The notes under the pieces were generated by a model. It did no database searches. It was not told the origin of the DNA and saw nothing but the letters and a program-made list of their open reading frames with translations. Source: a virus. Taken from it: a stretch of DNA of 22,928 bases. Location: positions 1-22,928 of the IMG/VR virus record IMGVR_UViG_3300042539_001659. One strand, written 5' to 3'. The position numbers were made by a program, and so were the translations under genes. This document shows, one piece after another, positions 19,091 through 22,928 of this stretch (within the stretch, counting starts at the first letter, position 1; each line of letters opens with the position of its first letter).

Positions 19091-20859
19091 ACCTCCAAGC
19101 GATAGCCAATGCATACGGCGTTTCCGTCGATGAAGTGCGCGAGCGTTGGCTATCGCTGCGCGTGGCAATCTGGAAATCTGATTTCCGGCGCTTTGCAAAA
19201 GAGGCGCTTCGCATTCGGACCAAATCAGGCGATCTTGAACCGCTCGAATTGAACGAGGCGCAAGGAATTTTGCACGACGCCGCCGAAGCGCAGCTTGCGC
19301 AAGAGGGCTGGGTGCGTCTCGCTGGCCTCAAAGGTCGGCGGCAAGGTTTCTCGACCTACGTTGCTGGCCGCGGCTACTGGCGCGCAACCTTGTGGGATCG
19401 CCAACGGATTTACATTCTCTCGCATGAAATGAATTCGTCGAATATCCTTTTCGACATGGTTCAACTTATGCAGGAGAAACACCCCTTCCCGCCTGCGGTC
19501 GGCACCGACAACGCCAAGGAACTCGAATTCGTCAAGCGCGGCTCCAGCTACCAGGTTGCGACCGCAGGACAGAAAGCCGGAGGTCGCGGCACCGCAATCA
19601 GCTTCTTTCACGGCTCGGAAGCCGCATGGTGGACCAACGCACCTGACCATTTCGCTTCGTCCGTGCAGGCCGTTGACGAAGTGCGCGGTGTTTGGGGAGT
19701 TCTGTGGACGCAGCCAACCAATCCCCTACCGTTTGAACAGCAGCACATGCAGATCGAAGGATGGATCAAGGCACCGTCCGAAATCTGGCTGGAAACCACG
19801 TCAGCCGGTCCAAGCGGGGAATTCTGGAAACGCTACATGGAAGCCATGAAGGGGACAGGGCGATATCGCCACGTCTTTGTGCCGTGGACCGTGCAGAGCG
19901 AATACACCGAACCGGGTGATTTCATCCCCTCGCAGGAAGCCGAGGAAGAAGGTGATCTTTCCGAACTCGAATATCAGGAAGCTTATGGGCTTTCCGACGC
20001 TCAGATGCTTTGGCGGCGGTCGAAAATTCAGGACGTGGGCTCGGCCGGGAAATTCCGGCAGGAATACCCGATCGATGTGACCGAAGCTTTCGCGGCCGCG
20101 AATATCGAAGGCGTGTTCATCAAGCCGTCGCTCGTGCTGCGCGCTCGCAAGCGCAAGATGGTCGATCCGGACGCGCCGCTGATTATTGGTGTCGATCCGG
20201 CTGGCGCAGGCGGGGACCGCTTCGCCGTCGCGTTCCGTCGCGGCGACAAGATCATGAAAGTGGTGCATCGGAACAAGCTGGAGCATGACGAGGCCGTAGC
20301 GTGGCTTTCCTCAATCATCGACGACCACAACCCGAGCCGCATGTGCATCGACCGTGGCTCGATGGGGCAAAACATTATTTCCGCACTGCGCAACATGAAC
20401 AAGGAATATGCGAACGTAGTGAAAGGGATCGACTTCGGAGCCACATCGCGCACGAAAATGGCAAATCCGAAGCGTGCAGGGCCGTGGAACAAGCGTGCCG
20501 AAATGTATGGCGATTTCCGGACGTTTCTCGTTGAAGGCGGCGCGATCCCTGATGATGATGATCTCGCATCCGATATTAGCGGCCCGAAGCAAAAATGGCG
20601 CGCGAATAACGATTGGCTGCTTGAGAGCAAGCAGGATATGAAGGTGCGAGGTATCCGCTCGTCTGACCTTTCCGACGCCTGCGTTCTGACCTTTGCGACT
20701 CGCGAATTCTTCGACGAGTGGAGCAAGCCCAAGCAGTCAACCGGCTTCGGGGCTGGACGTTTGCCCAACGAAATCGCATTGAACAGAGTTGATAGTCCCG
20801 GTATTGGTGATAATGACGGATATTGGGAATATTCCGGCTCTACAGGATGGATGGGGTAA
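19087..20859 (+). CDS. terL: Terminase large subunit (590 aa)
   Basis: The motor that pumps DNA into the prohead and cuts it. The N-terminal ATPase has a Walker A-like KGRRQGFST (82-90) and a Walker B region, AISFFHGSEAAWW, with probable catalytic Glu178. The C-terminal RNase H-like nuclease has Asp370 and Asp377 in GVDPAGAGGD, Asp422 in CIDRGSMGQ and a late Asp near 530 in SDLSDACV. The ATG overlaps the preceding stop. The length is at the upper end for the family. The gene is directly followed by the portal, the usual order. Confidence 0.93.
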   Translation: MNLQAIANAYGVSVDEVRERWLSLRVAIWKSDFRRFAKEALRIRTKSGDLEPLELNEAQGILHDAAEAQLAQEGWVRLAGLKGRRQGFSTYVAGRGYWRATLWDRQRIYILSHEMNSSNILFDMVQLMQEKHPFPPAVGTDNAKELEFVKRGSSYQVATAGQKAGGRGTAISFFHGSEAAWWTNAPDHFASSVQAVDEVRGVWGVLWTQPTNPLPFEQQHMQIEGWIKAPSEIWLETTSAGPSGEFWKRYMEAMKGTGRYRHVFVPWTVQSEYTEPGDFIPSQEAEEEGDLSELEYQEAYGLSDAQMLWRRSKIQDVGSAGKFRQEYPIDVTEAFAAANIEGVFIKPSLVLRARKRKMVDPDAPLIIGVDPAGAGGDRFAVAFRRGDKIMKVVHRNKLEHDEAVAWLSSIIDDHNPSRMCIDRGSMGQNIISALRNMNKEYANVVKGIDFGATSRTKMANPKRAGPWNKRAEMYGDFRTFLVEGGAIPDDDDLASDISGPKQKWRANNDWLLESKQDMKVRGIRSSDLSDACVLTFATREFFDEWSKPKQSTGFGAGRLPNEIALNRVDSPGIGDNDGYWEYSGSTGWMG

Positions 20860-22928
20860 ATGGCAGGCATCAGAGACAATCTCGCGCGGCAGGACTTCGA
20901 GCCCATCGCCCGTACGCGCGTCAAAACCCCCAAGGGTTTTGACAGTGATGATCAATTTCTGGATGATATGCGCTCGAAATATGAGTGGGGCTACGGCTTC
21001 AACGAGCACAATATTCTCGCGGGCAAGGAAGATGCCAAGTTCGTTGTCGGGAACCAATGGGACCCTATCGTTGAGCAGCGCCGCAAGGATCAGCGCAAGC
21101 CTGTTCTGACCTTCAACCGCCTCGTGGCCTTCATCGCTCAGGTTGTCGGCAACCGGCTGATGAATGAGACGGAAATTCGGGTCAATCCCGACAAGGCCGG
21201 CACCAAGGAAATCGCGGAAATCCGTGAAGGTATTATCCGCTCGATCTTCAAGAATTCCCATGCCGACTTCGCGCGCGATGAAGCTGCGAAGTACCAGGTT
21301 GTCGGCGGTGAAGGCTACTTCACCCTCAACATGGAATACGAAAGCGATGACGTTTTCGAGCAGCACCTAAGCCTTGGCGCTGTCACCGATCCCTATGCCG
21401 TGGTCCTCGATCCGTTGTCGATCGAGCCGAGCGGCGCGGACGCGCAATGGGGCTTTGTCGGCGACGATCTCCCGCAGCAGGAATTCAAGCGCCGCTGGCC
21501 GTGGGCGGCGGAAGTCAGCTTCCTCAACGAAAAGCGGTGGAACCAAAGCGGCTTTTGGCTTTCCCAAGACTGCGTCCGGATCGTGTCCTATTGGCGCATG
21601 GTCACGGAAGGTGTCAAAGTCCTCGCACTCTATCAGGATGGTAGCGTTCATGACGTTACCGAAATGGAAGAATTCGAGTACATCAATTTCGTCGAGCAGC
21701 GTAGCGACGGGACGCCCTATATTCGCGAAGTGCCGAACCGTTTTGCGCGCCTTTACGTGTGCTCGGGCAACGCAATTCTTGAAGGCCCATACGATTACCC
21801 GGTTTCGTCGATCCCGGTTTACCGGGTGCCGGGATGGGAACTCAATGATGGGGAAAAGGTCCACCGTTGGGGCTTGATCCGGTTCCTGAAAGATCCGCAG
21901 CGCCTTCACAACTATTGGCGATCGACGGTTGCAGAACAGCTTGTCGCCGCACCACGCAACAAGTGGCTGACCACGCCCGAAGCGGTGAAAAGCCACGAAG
22001 CAAGATGGCGGCGCGCTCCAACCAGCGACGATCCGTTCCTGTATTACAATGACGGGGAAACCCTGCCGCAGCACATTCCGCCGCCCGGTATTGATGCCGC
22101 GCTGGTGAATGAAGCCGCGATCTCGACGCAGGACATGAAGGATATTTCCAATATCCATGAAGCTGCGATGGGGATGCCGAGCAACGAAGTCTCGAAGGTC
22201 GCGATCCAGCAGCGCCAGATGGTTTCGGATGTGGGAACCTATATCTACGTGGACCGTCGCCGGGTTGCCGACGAGCGTTGCGCGAAGAACATCAACGAAT
22301 TGATTCCCTACATTTACGACACGCAACGCACGGTCGCAATTATCGGCCGGGACGACAAAACCATCCTGCAAGCGATCAATGATCCGTCCGAACCGAATTC
22401 AGACATGACACTTGGCAAATACGGGGTCACAGTGAGTGTCGGGCCAGCGAGCGAAACCAAGCGCACACTTGCAGCCGAGCAGATGATGGCCTTCGTGAAC
22501 GCGATGCCGCAGAGCGCCGCAGTTGTCATGGATCTCGTCGCTGAAGCACAAGATTGGCCGCGAGCAGGTGAATTTGCCAAACGCTTCCAGGCGCTCTTGC
22601 CTCCTGGCACGATCCCGATGGAAGACATGACACCCGAACAGCAGCAGGCGGCGCAAATGCAACAGCAGATTGCCGAGATCACACAGCAGATGGACAAGGC
22701 GATGGCCGACGCCGAATTGGCAGGTAAGCAGGCCAAGGCAGCAAATGACGAAGCCCGAGCCCGTCTTGCCGAAGCACAAGCCTACAAGGCCATTCTCGAT
22801 GCACAAAGTCGTGCGGCTGACGTGGCCTCGAAAACCGGCGAGCGGGAAGCCAAGATTGACGACATGGAATTCCGTGAAGTCATGGACACTTTGGATCAGG
22901 AAAATCGCCTGATCGCCGAAGATCGAGA
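20860..22928 (+). CDS. Portal protein, P22-like (partial, C-terminus off the window)
   Basis: Begins at the ATG directly after the terminase stop (TAAATG) and remains open to the window end, 689 codons. The N-terminal part (WDPIVEQRRKDQRKPVLTFN, IAQVVGNRLMNETEIRVNP) and the middle (YPVSSIPVYRVPGWE, LIRFLKDPQRLHNYWRST) match P22-type portals of podoviruses. From about codon 585 it becomes Gln- and Ala-rich and coiled-coil-like (PEQQQAAQMQQQIAEITQQM), as in the barrel-forming C-terminus of such portals. It forms the dodecameric ring at the capsid vertex where the terminase docks. Confidence 0.9.
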   Translation, partial: MAGIRDNLARQDFEPIARTRVKTPKGFDSDDQFLDDMRSKYEWGYGFNEHNILAGKEDAKFVVGNQWDPIVEQRRKDQRKPVLTFNRLVAFIAQVVGNRLMNETEIRVNPDKAGTKEIAEIREGIIRSIFKNSHADFARDEAAKYQVVGGEGYFTLNMEYESDDVFEQHLSLGAVTDPYAVVLDPLSIEPSGADAQWGFVGDDLPQQEFKRRWPWAAEVSFLNEKRWNQSGFWLSQDCVRIVSYWRMVTEGVKVLALYQDGSVHDVTEMEEFEYINFVEQRSDGTPYIREVPNRFARLYVCSGNAILEGPYDYPVSSIPVYRVPGWELNDGEKVHRWGLIRFLKDPQRLHNYWRSTVAEQLVAAPRNKWLTTPEAVKSHEARWRRAPTSDDPFLYYNDGETLPQHIPPPGIDAALVNEAAISTQDMKDISNIHEAAMGMPSNEVSKVAIQQRQMVSDVGTYIYVDRRRVADERCAKNINELIPYIYDTQRTVAIIGRDDKTILQAINDPSEPNSDMTLGKYGVTVSVGPASETKRTLAAEQMMAFVNAMPQSAAVVMDLVAEAQDWPRAGEFAKRFQALLPPGTIPMEDMTPEQQQAAQMQQQIAEITQQMDKAMADAELAGKQAKAANDEARARLAEAQAYKAILDAQSRAADVASKTGEREAKIDDMEFREVMDTLDQENRLIAEDR

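Overview
The window is part of a tailed-phage (or prophage) genome. The portal protein resembles the P22 type, so a podovirus-like virion is the best guess. Base composition (GC-rich) and the gene families suggest an alphaproteobacterial host, perhaps a sphingomonad. This is inference: no host marker, integrase or tRNA gene is visible. Genes are tightly packed, with frequent 4-base ATGA or GTGA stop/start overlaps and many GTG starts.

Left arm (1-15.9 kb, minus strand). This is the early and replication arm, read right to left from a control region at 15.9-16.4 kb. In transcription order it holds many small genes of unknown function, a 21-unit hexapeptide-repeat protein, a primase-polymerase/RepA-like ATPase fusion, a MerR-type regulator, a C5-cytosine DNA methyltransferase with a second conserved-looking protein overprinted in another frame, and a SNF2-type helicase split by a class 3-like intein in its Walker A motif. 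A protein of unknown function, a DUF2800 Cas4/RecB-like nuclease and a DUF2815 protein follow. The first 12 codons of what looks like a family A DNA polymerase lie at the left edge. DUF2800, DUF2815 and polymerase A form a known phage replication neighbourhood.

Control region (15.9-16.4 kb). It has outward promoters on both strands, a perfect 15-bp AT-rich palindrome, repeated TTACGTCATAT elements and a G/C-rich tract.

Right arm (16.4-22.9 kb, plus strand). A consensus promoter drives an Acb2/Tad1-like protein (candidate anti-CBASS nucleotide sponge), closed by a strong terminator. A second promoter candidate starts the packaging operon: a winged-helix protein, a zinc-knuckle-like protein, a candidate small terminase, small genes, a MazG-like pyrophosphohydrolase, the large terminase and a portal protein that runs off the window.

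The most unusual observations are: (1) nine otherwise unrelated proteins on both arms end in exactly E-[Y/F]-D-L followed by TGA, with synonymous codon variation; (2) the methyltransferase is overprinted, and its second frame also ends in EYDL; (3) a 60-codon gene is bracketed by 41-bp direct repeats that each contain the EYDL end and the next ribosome-binding site, as if gene junctions act as cassette-exchange sites; (4) the class 3-like intein; (5) a small gene interrupted by an amber codon.
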